Shown in pieces: positions 7,244 to 16,146 of a stretch of 64,000 nt of DNA. Every line of letters begins with the position of its first letter. Within the stretch, counting starts at the first letter, position 1. This DNA is from Variovorax beijingensis (GTDB lineage: Bacteria; Pseudomonadota; Gammaproteobacteria; Burkholderiales; Burkholderiaceae_C), in the NCBI RefSeq assembly GCF_007828835.1, contig NZ_VIVL01000021.1:1-64000 (forward strand). The letters are read 5' to 3'. The notes below the pieces were generated by a model. That model had not been told where the DNA came from. It searched no databases and worked only from the letters and a program-made list of their open reading frames with translations. The position numbers were made by a program, and so were the translations under genes.

Positions 7244-10200
7244 TCAGGGCTTTGGAAAGATGCCGGGCGGTGGCGGCGGTGGCTTGACTTCGCCAGGCCG
7301 GATTATTCCAGGGGGATTTCGGATGGGCAGTGGAGGTGCCGTGGGAGGCGCTATCGCATCATCGCCCAGCGCTCTCAACAATCCAATCGCTCTCTTGCCC
7401 GGCGCCGGCAACATCGAGTAGCACATGGCGCCACCCACAGCCGCCGCTCCGCCACCCGCCCCCAAGAGTCCCGACGCCAACGCAGCATTGCCCGGCGCGC
7501 CCAAGGTCGCCGCCTGGCTCAATGATGTACCGCGCTGAACGCCCCCCAGCGTAGACATGATCAGCAAGCCATCCGGATCGATGAAGCTCAGCGGATTCGC
7601 ATCCACATAGCCAAACCGGTTCCATCCTCCATCAAGTCCGATCGGATCCGGCTGGCTATACCGCCCCGTCTTGGCGTCATAGCTCCTGTAGTAGTTGTAG
7701 AAGAGCCCGCTCTCCTCATCCGCGTACTGCCCCGGATACCGCAGGTTGAACTTCACCTCCGAGATGTTCGTGGTGCCCGGGTTCGGCGTCGTCTCCAGGT
7801 TCGCGAACCTATTCTTCGCAATGGTCGGCTTGTCCTCCCCGAAAGCGCTGTAGCTCCACTGCCAGACCGCCTGGCCATCGGCATTGCTGAGCTTCCGGGG
7901 TGTGTTCAGGTGATCGCTGTGCACTGCATAGGTGGCACCGTCGATCACCGCGGCAACCGGCACCGGCCCGTTCGCCGTCGGCAGATAGATGTACTGCGCC
8001 TGCCCGGCACTGTTCGCGCCGCCGCTTCCCACCTCCGCGATCAGGGTGCCGTTCTCGTCGTACACATAGGCATACCCCAGGTGCTCCGCCTCGACCATCG
8101 CCGGGCTCCACAGCTTGGTGAAGAACGCCACCAGGCTGCTCCAGAAGCCGGGATCGTTCTCGTCCCCCTGGCTCGGCGGGTATAGCGGCTCGGTCTTGAA
8201 TACACGCTGGCCCAGCGCGTTGTGCGCGTAGCGCGTGGTCGGGCTCACGTCGGTGGCGCCGGTGGTGGCCGTGGCCAGGCGGCCTTCGGCGTCGTAGCCA
8301 TAGCTCCGAAGGCCATCGCTCACGAGATCACCGTTGGCGTTGTAGCCATAGGCCACGCTCGTGCCGCTGCTGCCGTTGATGGTCTGGCTGAAACCGGCCA
8401 GGCGGTTGGCCCCGGGCAGCAGGGTGTAGCTGCGGCTGGTGGTCTGGCCCGCCAGGATGCGGGTGCTGGCCGTGCGGTTGCCGTTCGTGTCGTAGTCGAA
8501 GCTGGCGCTGTCGGCGGTGGTTGCGAAACTGGTGATGCGGCCGGTGGGGCTGTAGCCGATGCTCCAGGTGATGTCGGCCGCCGCGATGGTGCTTTGGCTC
8601 GGATCGCTGTCGGCTGGGCCAAACAGGTTCTGCGTGAGGCTGCCGATGCGCCCTGCCCCATCGTAGGTGTAGCTGCTGAATTCGGTCTGGGTCAGCCGCG
8701 CGGCACCGTCGTAGCTGCGGCTGGCAGCAAGCTTCGGCGTGATGCCGGTGAAGGCCCAGTTCCAACCGGTGGGTTGGCCCAAGGCGTTCCAGGTGACGGC
8801 CGCCAGGAGCGGCGCGCCATTCCAGTCGAGTTGCACGAGGCGGCCGGTCGTGTCGTAGACGTGGTTCAGCACGCCGCTCAACGGGTAGGTGATGCTCGCG
8901 AGTTGGCCGGTGGCGCTGTTGTAGCTGTAGGCGACTTGCTGCACGCTGCCGTTGGCCAGGGTCTGCTTCTTGAGCGTGACGCGGCCGTGGATATCACGCG
9001 TGTACTCGGTGGTGCCGCTGCGATCGAGGATCTCCGACAGGTAGCCCTTGCTGTTGGCGCTCAGGTCGTAGCGCAGCGTGGTGGTCTTGCCATCGGCAAA
9101 CACGAGGCCGGTGGGCCGGCCCAAGGCGTCACGGCTGACGGTCGTGGCTTGGCCAAGCGCGTCCGTGATCTGGCTGGGCAGGCCGAGGCTGTCGTACTGC
9201 GTGCCGCGCGGGCCGATGTCGGCGCTTGACTCGGCCGTGGCGCTGCCCAGCGCATCGCGGTTGTAGCTGGTGGCCACGGCGTTGAAGTCGCTGGCCTGGG
9301 TCACGGCATCGAGCGCGTTGTAGCCAAGGCTGGCACTGGCGTTCGCCGCATCGGTGACGGTCTTGACCCGCCGCAGTGCGTCCAGGCCCCAGCTGGTGCT
9401 CTGGTTCAGTCCATTGGTCTGCGCGATGCGGTCGCCGTTGGCGTCGTAGCTGAAGCTCTCGCTCTGGCTGCCGCCCTCGACCTGCGTTGCAATGCGGTTC
9501 AGCTTGTTGATCGTGCGCGCGGTCGTCCACGCGATCGAGCCGGCGCTGTTGAGGATCTGCTCCGTCAGCCGGTTGCCGGCCGGATCCAGCGTGTAGGAGC
9601 CGCTCTCGCCGCGGTTGTTGCTCCAGCCCGTCAGGCGTTGCGCGGCATCGTAGGCATAAGTGGTGACCAGCCCGGTCGGCAGCGAGGTGGTCGCGATCGT
9701 GCCGGTGGCGTTGTAGGTGAAGGCCGTCGTCTGGCCAGGGCCCGTGCCCACGGTGCGCGAGAGCAGGCGGTCACGTGCATCCCACGCGAAGGTGGTGACC
9801 AGCCCGTTCGGGTCGGTCTGGCTCATGAGGCGATTGGCCGTGTCGTAGGTGTACGCGGTGACATGGCCCAGCGCATTGGTTGCACTCTGCACATTGCCGC
9901 GGGTGTCGTACGCATAGGTGGTGACGGCGCCGTTCGGTTCGGTGTGCGTGTGAACCAGGCCTTCGGGGGTGTAGGTCCGCTGGCTCGTGCGCGCTGTGCC
10001 CGAGGTGCCACCGGTGTCGGCGACCGTTTCCGTGAGCAGCCGGCCGTTGGTGTCGTAGGTATACGCCGTGTCCCGGCCTGCCTGGGCGACCAGCGTGGGC
10101 ACGGGCAGCGTGGCGTCCCAGGTCGTGGCGATGGCTCTTTGCTCGGGCGTGCCGAGTGCTTCGGTGCGCGAGGCCTCCAGGCCCCGGGTGTTGTAGGTGA

Positions 10201-11584
10201 AGCCGGTGACGCTGCCGGTGGCGCTGGTCTGGCTGGCCAGCAGGCCTCGGGTGTCGTAGGTGAACGAGGAGTTGCTGGCGGGGCACCCGGGCGCCGGCTC
10301 GCCTTGGATCTGCGAGATGCGCTTGACGCCGTTGACGATGACGTAGTGGTAGGTGGTGGCCCGGCCCACCGGGTCGGTGACGGTGGTGGTGCCGTTGGCG
10401 TTGTAGGCCACCTGCGTGAGCCCGGCATTGCCGGCGTGCGTGGTGCTCGTCGCGCGGCCCAGCGTGTCATAGGTGTAGGTAGCGAATCGCACGCCCGACT
10501 CGTCGGTCACGCCCGTGAGAAAGCGCGTATGGGTCGGGTTCTCGTAGTGATAGGTGCGGGTCGTCACGTCCGCGCCGGCGGTCTTGACGGCGGACACGAG
10601 CCGGTTGGCGGTGTCGTAGTTGTAGGCGACGCTGAAGTTGGGGGTGGTCAGCGTGCGCGGCTGGAAGTGGGCATCCTCGGTGTAGCTCAGGCTGTTGCCG
10701 AAGCCATCCGCCACGGTCACCGCGCCATTGGTGCCGTAGGTCAGGATGTGCTGCCAGCCGTAAGGATGGGTCTGCTTGGTCAGGCGACCCGCGGCATTGA
10801 AGTCGTACTGGATGTTGTCCTGGTCGACATAGCGCCAGCTGGTGCCAATCTGCGAGAGCGTGCCGAGTTCGTCCGCATCGGGGGTCACGGTCGAGCCGCT
10901 GCGCGCGAAGGGCGACTCGCGGCCGTTGGCGTGCAGGAGCACGACTTCGGTCGCGCTGATCCGCAGCCGCGTGGCGTAGGTGTACCGCCAGTAGCCATCG
11001 GCGCTGTTGAAGATGCGGGCGAACCTGAGCGGGAAATGCGCGGAGGCGCTGCGGAAGTCTTCCTCTTCCTGCACCTTGTTGCCCATCGCGAAGTTGATCG
11101 GGTTGCCGGTGCACGACTGCGGGCCGTTGCGTTCGGTGCCGTCTCCCTTGTTCTTGCGCGGCGCCAGATCGGTGGTGTCGTAGTACACCGTCATGTAGTC
11201 CGATGCACCGCACCCGCCGACGCTGCCGGACACCGACAGGTAATTGGGGCCCTCGCGCAGCGTGACGGGAACGCCACGACCTTCGAGGAACGAGACCACG
11301 GCGGTGAAGGAGCCCGAGTAGCTGAAGAACGCCGAGCCGTTGAGCGTCGCAGTGACGGTGCCGGCATCGCCGGTGGTCGCATCCCCTCCTCCCGTGCCGT
11401 AGACCGTGATGTTGGGCGAGGTGACCTTCGCGCCCTTGCTGGGCGAAGTGAAGTTCAGGGAGCAGCCGGCCTGGGCCCATCCCGATGCGCCGAGCAGCAC
11501 AAGCGCTGTGGCGTTGTAGAGCGCCAGCCGTTGGATTCGGGTACGCAGGCGGCTGCCGTGCACGGCATCCATGTCGAGACGCAT
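7244..11584 (-). CDS. Secreted RHS/YD-repeat protein
   Basis: 1446 aa. An N-terminal signal peptide ends near residue 39 (ASGWAQA). An Ig-like domain follows (about 40-140), then a DUF6531-type region (NPINFAMGNKVQEEEDF), then a very long series of YD repeats (for example YDTRGNVQSATNALGHVTAY) that fold into the RHS cocoon. The conserved RHS core end is present at about 1270-1345: RYPGQYADEESGLFYNYYRS, then YDAKTGRYSQPDPIGL and FIDPDGL. The ~105 residues after DPDGL are the variable tail where RHS proteins carry their toxin. Here it is Gly/Ala-rich and ends in a proline-rich stretch (PIRNPPGIIRPGEVKPPPPP), with no toxin fold I recognise. Two-gene operon with the Sel1 protein. The gene could serve in contact-dependent competition or simply be a wall-associated protein. 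Confidence 0.93.
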   Translation of the reverse strand: MRLDMDAVHGSRLRTRIQRLALYNATALVLLGASGWAQAGCSLNFTSPSKGAKVTSPNITVYGTGGGDATTGDAGTVTATLNGSAFFSYSGSFTAVVSFLEGRGVPVTLREGPNYLSVSGSVGGCGASDYMTVYYDTTDLAPRKNKGDGTERNGPQSCTGNPINFAMGNKVQEEEDFRSASAHFPLRFARIFNSADGYWRYTYATRLRISATEVVLLHANGRESPFARSGSTVTPDADELGTLSQIGTSWRYVDQDNIQYDFNAAGRLTKQTHPYGWQHILTYGTNGAVTVADGFGNSLSYTEDAHFQPRTLTTPNFSVAYNYDTANRLVSAVKTAGADVTTRTYHYENPTHTRFLTGVTDESGVRFATYTYDTLGRATSTTHAGNAGLTQVAYNANGTTTVTDPVGRATTYHYVIVNGVKRISQIQGEPAPGCPASNSSFTYDTRGLLASQTSATGSVTGFTYNTRGLEASRTEALGTPEQRAIATTWDATLPVPTLVAQAGRDTAYTYDTNGRLLTETVADTGGTSGTARTSQRTYTPEGLVHTHTEPNGAVTTYAYDTRGNVQSATNALGHVTAYTYDTANRLMSQTDPNGLVTTFAWDARDRLLSRTVGTGPGQTTAFTYNATGTIATTSLPTGLVTTYAYDAAQRLTGWSNNRGESGSYTLDPAGNRLTEQILNSAGSIAWTTARTINKLNRIATQVEGGSQSESFSYDANGDRIAQTNGLNQSTSWGLDALRRVKTVTDAANASASLGYNALDAVTQASDFNAVATSYNRDALGSATAESSADIGPRGTQYDSLGLPSQITDALGQATTVSRDALGRPTGLVFADGKTTTLRYDLSANSKGYLSEILDRSGTTEYTRDIHGRVTLKKQTLANGSVQQVAYSYNSATGQLASITYPLSGVLNHVYDTTGRLVQLDWNGAPLLAAVTWNALGQPTGWNWAFTGITPKLAASRSYDGAARLTQTEFSSYTYDGAGRIGSLTQNLFGPADSDPSQSTIAAADITWSIGYSPTGRITSFATTADSASFDYDTNGNRTASTRILAGQTTSRSYTLLPGANRLAGFSQTINGSSGTSVAYGYNANGDLVSDGLRSYGYDAEGRLATATTGATDVSPTTRYAHNALGQRVFKTEPLYPPSQGDENDPGFWSSLVAFFTKLWSPAMVEAEHLGYAYVYDENGTLIAEVGSGGANSAGQAQYIYLPTANGPVPVAAVIDGATYAVHSDHLNTPRKLSNADGQAVWQWSYSAFGEDKPTIAKNRFANLETTPNPGTTNISEVKFNLRYPGQYADEESGLFYNYYRSYDAKTGRYSQPDPIGLDGGWNRFGYVDANPLSFIDPDGLLIMSTLGGVQRGTSLSQAATLGAPGNAALASGLLGAGGGAAAVGGAMCYSMLPAPGKRAIGLLRALGDDAIAPPTAPPLPIRNPPGIIRPGEVKPPPPPPGIFPKP

Positions 11585-11882
11585 ACGGACTCCCTCGTTA
11601 ATTCGTTTGAATTAATTGCACGCCGGAATTGGCAATTGCTGGAAGCGAGCGTAACTACATGTCTTCACATGTAATTGAATGTCCCTTTTTAATTCCCAAG
11701 ATTACTGAGCGAAAGGATTAATGCAGAACTGCAGCCACCCAAATTCAGCCGCCTACTTAAAAGTTTTGACTTCATTGGCACTGTGACATTTGCCAACGTT
11801 CTTCACCGTCGCGATGTACGCGGCACCGCGTCGCAAGGCGTTGGTCAAGCATCAGGGCTATGTCTTGCCCTCAGGAGTTGAA
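11585..11882. other. AT-rich divergent intergenic region with palindrome
   Basis: The region between the divergent RHS gene and the PXPV-like gene. It is clearly more AT-rich than its surroundings and should hold both promoters. It contains TACATGT-CTTC-ACATGTA (11656-11673), a 7-bp inverted repeat with a 4-base centre, plus several AATT-rich blocks at 11600-11640. No gene is seen. Confidence 0.5.
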
Positions 11883-12254
11883 ATGACTTTTCCCCGAGCC
11901 GCTCTCAAGTTGGGTGCTGGAAGTCTCGTTGCTGCCGCAGCCTTGTTCACCGTCGCATCGGCCAATGCGGGCACCAGCTGGTCCATTGGGATCAACTTGC
12001 CCGGCGTGGTCGTGAGTGAGCCCGCGCCGGTCTATTACGAGCCGGCGCCTGTCTACTCGAGGCCGGCCCCGACCTACTACCAGCCTGCGCAGCCGGTTTA
12101 CTCCGTACCCGCACCTGTCTACTACGAACCTGGCTCTCGTTGGGAGGAGCGCCGCGCGCAACGCTGGGAAGAGCGCCGTGCGGAGCGTCGTGAATGGCGT
12201 CGCCAGCAATGGGAGCGCGAGCAGTACCGCCGCTACTACGAGGATCGCGATTGA
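11883..12254 (+). CDS. Exported PXPV-like Pro/Tyr-rich protein
   Basis: 123 aa from the ATG at 11883, chosen because AGGAG lies 5 bases upstream and a signal peptide begins there. Residues about 1-30 are a Sec signal ending in ANAG. The middle is built of short repeats of the form EPAPVYYEPAPVYSRPAP (about 48-88), like the PXPV repeat proteins of Burkholderiales. The C terminus (about 90-123) is very rich in Arg, Glu and Trp (RWEERRAQRWEERRAERREW), probably a charged coiled helix. Function unknown; such proteins are periplasmic or cell-envelope proteins, often stress-induced. It stands alone, divergent from the RHS gene. Confidence 0.8.
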   Translation: MTFPRAALKLGAGSLVAAAALFTVASANAGTSWSIGINLPGVVVSEPAPVYYEPAPVYSRPAPTYYQPAQPVYSVPAPVYYEPGSRWEERRAQRWEERRAERREWRRQQWEREQYRRYYEDRD

Positions 12255-12366
12255 TGTTGGTGATGTCGATCCATGCAAGTCTTCCGAGAAGTCCTTCGGT
12301 GTGTCGATCCAGGCCAGTCCGAATTAAGTTGCAGAAACTGCCTCAATGAAGAGCATTCGGGCATCT

Positions 12367-12834
12367 CCAGCGGGTCAATGATGAAAATGCTACCCACGCC
12401 GAAGGGGTAGTTGGTGAACGGCAGCAGCAACTGCGTGCCATAAACCGTCCTGCGTCCAGCATCGGGTGCTTCACAAGGGCCAGCCGCATCGCGAGCGACC
12501 AACGCCGGAATCCGGCTCGCTCGCCGTGCAGCATTGCCGGCAACCTGGCAAGAACCGGCGATGCGAGCGTCAGCCAGAACAGGGAATGCGGCTCTGCACG
12601 GTGAAGCACCATGTTTCGCAAGGCATCGCCCTGGTCGATCAACACATCCAGGTCGGGCAATGTGCCGGCCAACCCGCCCCAGAGAGCGGCCTTCCACGCG
12701 GCCGTGCGACGGCCCATGGCTGCCAGGCCGACCGATGCGCCCAATACAAATTGAGAAAACGGAGCCCACGGGCCAAGGCTAAACCCAAGGTGAGGACGAC
12801 TCGGCTTCAAATCGGCTCGGCGGATCATCATCAA
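12367..12834 (-). pseudogene. Frameshifted, truncated DUF457/YdjM-like gene
   Basis: Remnant of a metal-dependent hydrolase/inner-membrane protein of the DUF457 family. The first frame (from the ATG at 12834) reads through GTLPDLDVLIDQGD and VKHPMLDA, as expected. The family pattern then needs W-TVYGTQLLLPFTNYPFGVG, which is found in another frame (TVYGTQLLLPFTNYPFGVGS, then IFIIDPL). The shift falls at about 12449-12455. There the minus strand reads GACGCAGGACGGTT, and adding one T (GCATGG, Ala-Trp) would restore the family motif. The gene also stops being recognisable after IFIIDPL, so the C-terminal half is missing. Both defects point to a dead gene. A single sequencing error could explain the shift, but not the lost C terminus. 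Confidence 0.75.
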
Positions 12835-13013
12835 TCACACAAGTGCGCATAGGCCCTACGATTTCTGCCCATGTCCGCAAACACTGGCGGCGCGGTCTAT
12901 CAGACGTTCTCCGTTGAAGCGTCCCTGAGCCGAGATTCAACTGTGCCGTGTTGCCGCACACCCTAAGGCACAACTGTCTCTTTACTGCCGGGGGACTCGA
13001 TCTTGTCCACGCG

Positions 13014-13084
13014 TTTGGTGCGTATCAGGCACCACTGTGCGTCCGTCTACGAGCCTACCGGCGCGCGTCCCCCCTACCTACGAT
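13014..13084 (+). promoter_or_regulatory. LysR-type box and -10 before MBL hydrolase
   Basis: TTTGGTGC (13014-13021), 8 bases, CACCACTGTG (13030-13039), then exactly 37 bases to CCTACGAT (13077-13084, -10 hexamer TACGAT at 13079). The box differs from the other four members of this promoter set at one position in the left half and two in the right, with identical spacing. It would centre near -65, the usual LysR recognition position. Confidence 0.65.
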
Positions 13085-13210
13085 CAATGGCAGACGGCCT
13101 TGGGCCGTGATCCGTGCCTGACAACTCCTTGGGAGTTGAACGGCAACTTGCTGCCAGTCCCCTGGCAGATTCGGTCCGCGAAATCGGGCCGCCCTTTTGG
13201 AGATTCCGCC

Positions 13211-14128
13211 ATGCCCCCCACAGAAGAAATCCTGCAACCTACTAGCGAGAAGCCCAAAGATCCTGTGCCCTCCCGTTACGCCCTGCGCATCGGCGATATC
13301 CAGGCGCTGGTGGTCAGCGACGGCGTGCTGCCGCTGCCCACCTCGACGATGGCCACCAATGCCGACCCAGCCGACCTGGCGAGCTGGCTGGACCAGATGT
13401 TCATGCCGCCTGACAAGTACGACTGGCCGCTGAATGTGATGGTGGCCCGCAGCGGCGACCAGACCATCCTCATCGACGCCGGACTGGGGGGCCAGTTCCC
13501 AGGCTTTCCACGCGCCGGGCAGTTTCCACAACGCCTAGCCGCGGCAGGCATCGAGCTCGAGTCCGTCACCGACGTTATCTTCACCCACATGCACATGGAC
13601 CACGTCGGCGGACTGCTCGTACCCGGCATCAAGGAACGCCTCCGCCCGGACGTGCGTATCCATGTGGCCAAGGCCGAAGTCGATTTCTGGATTTCGCCGG
13701 ACTTCTCTCACACCGTGATGCCCAACCCGGTGCCAGAGGTGCTCCGCTCGACGGCCAAGAGCTTCTATAACGCATACCGGGACCGGCTGCAGACCTTCGA
13801 GGAGCGACGCGAAGTGGCGCCGGGCGTGGTGGTCCGCCGTACCGGTGGCCACACCCCAGGGCACAGTGTGGTCGATCTGGTGTCGGGCGGTGAGCGCCTG
13901 ACGTTCGCCGGCGATGCCATGTTTCCGGTCGCGTTCGACCATCCCGACTGGCAGAACGGCTTCGAGCACGACCCCGAGAAAGCGGCCGAAGTTCGCATTG
14001 GCCTCTTGCGCGAACTGGCGCAGACCCGCGGACTGCTGGTAGCCGCTCACCTACCCTTTCCCTCCCTTGGTCGGGTGGCAATCGACGGTGACATCTTTCG
14101 CTGGGTTCCGATCATCTGGGACTACTGA
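13211..14128 (+). CDS. MBL-fold metallo-hydrolase
   Basis: 305 aa from the ATG at 13211 (MPPTEEILQP), chosen because GGAG lies 8 bases upstream and because an earlier in-frame start at 13037 would overlap the promoter. Metallo-beta-lactamase fold with the zinc motif HMHMDH (His126, His128, Asp130, His131), a later His in GGHTPGH, the bridging Asp in FAGDAMF and a last His in AAHLPFPSLG. The overall pattern (LIDAGLGG, PHxPFPSLG) is that of the N-acyl-homoserine lactonase/ lactone-hydrolase-like branch, but the substrate cannot be told. It has no signal peptide, so is cytoplasmic. Its promoter carries the LysR-type box shared with detoxification genes further along, which suggests a role in hydrolysing an aromatic or lactone metabolite. 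Confidence 0.88.
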   Translation: MPPTEEILQPTSEKPKDPVPSRYALRIGDIQALVVSDGVLPLPTSTMATNADPADLASWLDQMFMPPDKYDWPLNVMVARSGDQTILIDAGLGGQFPGFPRAGQFPQRLAAAGIELESVTDVIFTHMHMDHVGGLLVPGIKERLRPDVRIHVAKAEVDFWISPDFSHTVMPNPVPEVLRSTAKSFYNAYRDRLQTFEERREVAPGVVVRRTGGHTPGHSVVDLVSGGERLTFAGDAMFPVAFDHPDWQNGFEHDPEKAAEVRIGLLRELAQTRGLLVAAHLPFPSLGRVAIDGDIFRWVPIIWDY

Positions 14129-14210
14129 ACGCGATTAGGCGACGTGCAAGCAGGCCTCCAGTTCGCAGCGCCGCATGTCGATCACTAGATTTTTTCAGCT
14201 CTCTCGCACT

Positions 14211-14242
14211 CTTCGCAAACGGGTACCTCAGCCGCACTGAGG
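14211..14242 (+). promoter_or_regulatory. Leader element shared by both AhpD genes
   Basis: CTTCGCAAACGG (14211-14222) followed by CCTCAG-CCGCA-CTGAGG (14226-14242). A near copy with the same order lies before the second AhpD-like gene (55731-55763). It sits 19 bases after a TAGATT -10-like hexamer (14186-14191), inside the likely 5' leader, 12 bases before the start codon at 14254. It could be an operator just past the transcription start or an mRNA hairpin. Confidence 0.55.
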
Positions 14243-14253
14243 ACGGAGCACAC

Positions 14254-14733
14254 ATGAACCATCGTCTCAACTACATCAAGCAATCGCCCGAACTCTTCAA
14301 GAAGCTGATCGAGTTCAGCACGCTCGTGGACCACGGCGCCATTGAGCAAACGGTTCGCGACCTGGTCGCGATCCGCGCGTCGCAGCTCAATGGCTGCGCG
14401 TTCTGTCTCGACATGCACATCAAGGAGGCCAAGATCCATGGCGAGCGCGAACTTCGCATTCACCATCTGGCCGCTTGGCGCGAATCGACGCTGTTCGTTC
14501 CGCGCGAGCGTGCGGCCCTGGCTTGGACCGAAGTGCTGACCAAGTTGCCCGAGCAAGGCGTACCCGACGAGATCTACGAGCGCGTGCGCACGCAGTTGTC
14601 GGAAAAAGAGCTTTCGGACCTGACGTTCAGCGTCATGGCCATTAATGCATGGAACCGCGTGAACGTCGCGTTCCAGACCGTGCCGGGTTCGTCCGACAAG
14701 GCCTTTGGCCTGGACAAGGCAAACCTCTCCTGA
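14254..14733 (+). CDS. AhpD-like carboxymuconolactone decarboxylase-family protein (copy 1)
   Basis: 159 aa. Belongs to the AhpD/CMD helical family, which uses a CxxC pair for peroxide or disulfide chemistry. The active-site pattern is C48-A-F-C51 with His55 (NGCAFCLDMHIKEAK). Also present are ERELRIHHLAAWRES and ERAALAWTEVLTKL, typical of the small alkylhydroperoxidase-like proteins. It is about 75-80% identical by eye to the gene at 55797, including its length and C terminus (PGSSDKAFGLDKA), so the two are recent duplicates. Probable role: hydroperoxide or electrophile detoxification in the cytoplasm. It lies 125 bases after the MBL gene with its own leader element. Confidence 0.9.
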   Translation: MNHRLNYIKQSPELFKKLIEFSTLVDHGAIEQTVRDLVAIRASQLNGCAFCLDMHIKEAKIHGERELRIHHLAAWRESTLFVPRERAALAWTEVLTKLPEQGVPDEIYERVRTQLSEKELSDLTFSVMAINAWNRVNVAFQTVPGSSDKAFGLDKANLS

Positions 14734-15078
14734 GCCCTCGCAGCAGCAAGCACCACCGCCTCCGGCGGTGCCTTCGCCTGCTGCATACCCGCTCGCGATT
14801 TTCACTCCGAGCTTCGACGGCCATCTGCGGGCGCATCTCGACTTGCAATCGGAGACTGCGCTTCGCAGACCAGCGCCCTCGCGCCCCCTATTGATTCCGT
14901 TGGCTCACTGCGGCGTTTCGCTCGAAAGGTCTACCGCAACTACCTGCCCAATCCTAGATTTGAGTGCGACAGATGCATAACGCGCGGACCACTTTTCGTC
15001 GACGCATGCATTGATTGTCGGCCCGCCTTCAGCGGTTTTTCCGTTCGAGGGGTTCGCTCAAATTTTCAGGAGTAGTTG
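14734..15078 (+). other. Intergenic region before the dehydrogenase set
   Basis: No gene seen. Holds CCTAGATTT (14953) as a candidate -10 region. At the same 37-base distance used by the LysR-type promoters lies ATTGATTC-N8-CACTGCGGCG (14890-14915); the left half is close to the ATTGGTGC box but the right half is not, so this is only a weak candidate member. Confidence 0.3.
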
Positions 15079-15312
15079 ATGACGAAAAGAGTCTTCCTTG
15101 CCGCTCTGCTGGTCAGTCTCACGGCCTCGGTCTCGATCTATGCGATCCAGCCTGCCGGTGCAGTTGCCAACCCCCAAGCAACGAGCGATGCCTCGGTCGC
15201 GATCCCCTTCCCCTCGCCCGACCTTTCCTATCCGGCGCCCCAGGAGCCGTTGGACCTCACGCAGATCACCCCGACCGAAACAGTGGGCGCCGCGAAATAC
15301 GAGCCCTTCTGA
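15079..15312 (+). CDS. Small exported protein of the dehydrogenase cluster
   Basis: 77 aa from the ATG at 15079 (MTKRVFLAALLVSLTASVSI), with AGGAG 8 bases upstream. A Sec signal peptide covers about residues 1-28 (cleavage near PAGAVA). The mature part is short, acidic and proline-rich (PFPSPDLSYPAPQEPLDLTQ) with no cysteine or membrane segment. I do not recognise the family. It lies 71 bases before the Tat-exported subunit of the GMC dehydrogenase, on the same strand, so may be an accessory periplasmic protein of that complex. Confidence 0.65.
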   Translation: MTKRVFLAALLVSLTASVSIYAIQPAGAVANPQATSDASVAIPFPSPDLSYPAPQEPLDLTQITPTETVGAAKYEPF

Positions 15313-15383
15313 TCGAAGTTGAAAACGCACGCGTCCTTTGCGCAACCTCCCTGCGCGATTCTTGCCCTCGAAGAAAGATCCCC

Positions 15384-16133
15384 ATGCCCCTCAATGATCG
15401 AGAGTCGCCCGCCCGGCGTCTCTTCCTGCGCCAGATCGGCAGCGCCTCGGGTGCTGCAGCGCTCGCTACGCCCTCGCTGCTGGGTGGCCTCGCCAGTCCG
15501 CTTGCTTCGGCGCAGGACGCGGGTACCCGCCCTGCCAACAACGCTCACTCTTCGGGCTACCTGTCGCTGGGCCCGCAGGAGGCTGCCTGCGTCGAGGCCA
15601 TCGTCAACGTCATGTGCCCGGCCGATGCAATGACACCGAACGGTGTGGATTGCGGCTTGCACCTGTACATCGATCGTCAGCTGGCCGGCGCCTGGGGGCG
15701 CGGCGACCAGCTCTATCGACAGGGCCCCTGGCGTCCTGGCAAACCGCAACACGGCTACCAGTCACCCCTCACACCCGAGCAGCACTTCAAGGCTGGCCTT
15801 GCAGTGCTGCGCCGCGAGGCTCAACAACGCATGGGCAAGGCAATCGAGCAACTCGAGGCTGGCCCGCTCGACGCCCTGCTGCAGGAAGTCGCTGCCGGCC
15901 GGATGGACGACGAGCGCTTTGCGCTCGGTGCGTGGTTCAACGACTTTTTCTATCCGTTGTTCGTTCAAGCCTGCTTTGCCGATCCGATGTACGGCGGCAA
16001 TCGCGACAAGGCCTTCTGGCGCGCTGTGGGCTTCCCTGGCCTGCCCGCCTTTCACGGCCGCAACGTGGTCCAGTACCGCGGCCTGCCCTTTCCCGGTGCG
16101 GCCAATCCGCAGTCAATCGAGGACTTCAGCTGA
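15384..16133 (+). CDS. Gluconate 2-dehydrogenase subunit 3-like protein
   Basis: 249 aa from the ATG at 15384. A twin-arginine signal is visible (ARRLFLRQIG then ASGAAALATPSLL), so the protein goes to the periplasm folded, probably carrying the flavoprotein with it. The body matches the gluconate 2-dehydrogenase subunit 3 family (EAACVEAIVNVMCPADAMTP, GVDCGLHLYIDRQL, FALGAWFNDFFYPLFVQACF, GGNRDKAFW). This is the small subunit of three-part membrane-bound dehydrogenases. It ends 13 bases before the large subunit, so is in an operon. The substrate is a sugar acid or alcohol, not determinable here. Confidence 0.9.
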   Translation: MPLNDRESPARRLFLRQIGSASGAAALATPSLLGGLASPLASAQDAGTRPANNAHSSGYLSLGPQEAACVEAIVNVMCPADAMTPNGVDCGLHLYIDRQLAGAWGRGDQLYRQGPWRPGKPQHGYQSPLTPEQHFKAGLAVLRREAQQRMGKAIEQLEAGPLDALLQEVAAGRMDDERFALGAWFNDFFYPLFVQACFADPMYGGNRDKAFWRAVGFPGLPAFHGRNVVQYRGLPFPGAANPQSIEDFS

Positions 16134-16146
16134 AAGCTCAACAACC

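Noticed and set aside
9638..11674. A 678-codon open frame on the plus strand opposite the RHS gene
   Set aside because: It mirrors the RHS coding strand, is rich in Arg/Gly/Ala as expected of an antisense frame in GC-rich DNA, and has no domain or binding site.
14121..14146. Possible LysR box before the first AhpD gene at the 37-base distance
   Set aside because: The right half matches only about half of CAACACCGTG and the left half does not match ATTGGTGC.
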